Shown piece after piece: positions 6,151 through 7,440 of a stretch of DNA of 7,440 bases. The notes under the pieces were generated by a model. The model was not told the origin of the DNA. It saw nothing but the letters and a program-made list of their open reading frames with translations, and did no database searches. This stretch comes from Opitutaceae bacterium (lineage in GTDB: Bacteria; Verrucomicrobiota; Verrucomicrobiia; Opitutales; Opitutaceae), in NCBI GenBank assembly GCA_009919985.1, contig RGAX01000137.1:1-7440 (forward strand). Direction: 5' to 3'. The number at the start of each line of letters is the position of its first letter. The first letter of the stretch is position 1. The translations under genes and the position numbers were made by a program.

Positions 6151-7440
6151 TCACACGCTCTCGAGCAACTTGTAGAGACGGGCGACCATGGGTGTCGCAT
6201 CTTCAAGCAGACCGGCGCTGATGAGGGAATTGTCGAGGATTTGCTCAGCGACGAGCTTGGCTTTTTCGGGTGCCGTCGTGTGCGTCTCGAACAAGCGCTT
6301 CATTACGACAGAGCGAGGATTGATCTCGAGGGTGACCTTCACGGGTTCGTCGGCACCGTCTTTTTTCATGGCCTTCATCATGCGGCGCATCTGCGGGGAC
6401 ATGAATTTGTCGGCGTTGACGGCGAGGGCTGGCGAGTCGACGAGACGGTCGCTGGCTTTGACCTCCTCGACGCGGGCGCCGAGGGTTTCCTTGAGCCAAG
6501 TGGTGAGTTTCTTGGTATCGTCTTCGCTAAGGGCGCCCTCGGGTTTCGGGATGTCGGAGAGTTTGACGTCGGCGTGATCGGCGGCGGTGAGTTTCTTGCT
6601 CTCGAACTCGCGAACGTTGCTCATCACGTACTCATCAACGGCTTCGTAGCAGAAGATGACCTCGAGGTTGCGGGCTTTAAACCCTTCGAGATAGGGGCCG
6701 GATTCGAGGGCAGCGCGGTTGGGGCCGACGAGGTAGTAGATCTCTTTTTGATCTGCACCCATACGACCTACGTAATCGGTAAGGGAGGTGGTCTTGCCCT
6801 TGTCGGTGAGGGAGGATTCGAAGCGGAGAAGTTTGGTGAGCTGCTCCTTGTGCGTATAGTCCATGGCGGCGCCTTCTTTAAGGAAGATGCCGAACTCGGC
6901 GTAGAATTCGTTGTAGGTGTCGGGGCGGGCCTCGGCCTCGTCTGCCAGGAATTTCAGGAAACGCTTTGTGACGACCTTGTTGAGTTTCTCGATGAGGGAG
7001 CGGTCCTGCATCGTCTCGCGGGAAATGTTGAGCGGGAGGTCTTCGCTATCGATGACGCCCTTCATGAAGCGCAACCATTCGGGGAGAATGTCCTTGGGCT
7101 TAGCGTCGATCAGGACCTTGCGGCAGTAGAGCGAAACGGAGGCTTCGAGGCGGGACATGCCGAATTTTTCGGAGTTGTCCTTGGGCACGAAGAGCAGGGC
7201 GTTGATGGCGAGTGGGGCGTCGGCGCTGAAGTGCAAGCGCAAGCGGGGTTCGTCGTGGGCGTGAGACTGGAATTTATAGAACTCGGTGTATTCCTCGTCC
7301 TTGATCTCGTTTTTGGAACGCAGCCAGAGCGCCTGGATGGTGTTGATGCGTTTGCCGTTAAGGTTGATGGGGAACGATACAAACGCGCTGTAACGCTCGA
7401 GGATTTCTTTGATCTTCCACTCTTGAGCGTAGTCGCCGCA
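6151..7440 (-). CDS. htpG: Molecular chaperone HtpG (Hsp90), 5'-partial: middle and C-terminal domains
   Basis: The minus-strand frame is open to the right edge; 429 residues are visible and probably about 170-190 N-terminal residues, the ATP-binding GHKL domain, are outside. A TTG at 7240-7242 is internal and not the start. Visible residues follow the HtpG order: YAQEWKIKEI at the end of the linker region, INTIQALWLRSKNEI and DEEYTEFYKF at the start of the middle domain, then LLFVP, a RFMKGVIDSEDLPLN block, and NISRETMQD. The Arg in SRE (codon 7018-7020) corresponds to the catalytic middle-domain Arg that contacts ATP. KLLRFESS and IYYLVGPN match later middle-domain blocks. The C-terminal dimerisation domain ends ARLYKLLESV. 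HtpG is an ATP-driven cytosolic dimer that remodels client proteins. No truncation is seen at the 3' end. It converges on the TA island. Confidence 0.96.
   Translation of the reverse strand, partial: CGDYAQEWKIKEILERYSAFVSFPINLNGKRINTIQALWLRSKNEIKDEEYTEFYKFQSHAHDEPRLRLHFSADAPLAINALLFVPKDNSEKFGMSRLEASVSLYCRKVLIDAKPKDILPEWLRFMKGVIDSEDLPLNISRETMQDRSLIEKLNKVVTKRFLKFLADEAEARPDTYNEFYAEFGIFLKEGAAMDYTHKEQLTKLLRFESSLTDKGKTTSLTDYVGRMGADQKEIYYLVGPNRAALESGPYLEGFKARNLEVIFCYEAVDEYVMSNVREFESKKLTAADHADVKLSDIPKPEGALSEDDTKKLTTWLKETLGARVEEVKASDRLVDSPALAVNADKFMSPQMRRMMKAMKKDGADEPVKVTLEINPRSVVMKRLFETHTTAPEKAKLVAEQILDNSLISAGLLEDATPMVARLYKLLESV

Noticed and set aside
6188..6577. Open frame of 129 codons on the plus strand opposite htpG.
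   Set aside because: Antisense to well-conserved HtpG C-terminal sequence, with no family likeness or ribosome-binding site.

Overview
The window looks like chromosomal DNA from a moderately GC-rich Gram-negative bacterium. The best guess is Verrucomicrobiota, possibly Opitutaceae. This rests only on the general look of the HtpG and tricorn-like proteins and on the poor Shine-Dalgarno sequences; no marker gene in the window settles it.

Layout: (1) Bases 1-945, + strand: the 3' nine-tenths of a PfkB/ribokinase-family sugar kinase whose start lies off the left edge. (2) Bases 946-1044: a short convergent intergenic region with several inverted repeats. (3) Bases 1045-4377, - strand: a complete exported tricorn-like protease (beta-propellers, split serine-protease core, PDZ) with all expected catalytic residues. 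(4) Bases 4378-4711: a divergent intergenic region of about 330 bp. It holds several hairpins, one of them terminator-like, and an extremely AT-rich promoter/operator block. (5) Bases 4712-6124, + strand: two toxin-antitoxin modules back to back. The first is an AbrB/SpoVT-type antitoxin with a PIN-domain VapC toxin; the second is a Phd/YefM-type antitoxin with a second, unrelated-looking PIN-domain toxin. (6) Bases 6151-7440, - strand: the middle and C-terminal domains of the chaperone HtpG (Hsp90), with its N-terminal ATPase domain off the right edge.

How the genes relate: kinase, protease and chaperone are ordinary chromosomal genes with no obvious shared pathway. The two TA modules form a compact accessory island of about 1.4 kb, oriented against both flanking minus-strand genes. 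Within each module, antitoxin and toxin are 2-6 bp apart, which fits co-transcription and translational coupling. Repeated or palindromic sequences lie just upstream of each antitoxin, as expected if the antitoxins regulate their own promoters.

I found no tRNA, rRNA, CRISPR array, transposase or recombinase. I see no clearly new biological system. The most checkable novelties are the two candidate TA operators, a perfect 9-bp hairpin inside the first vapC, and an orphan terminator-like hairpin between the tricorn gene and the TA island.
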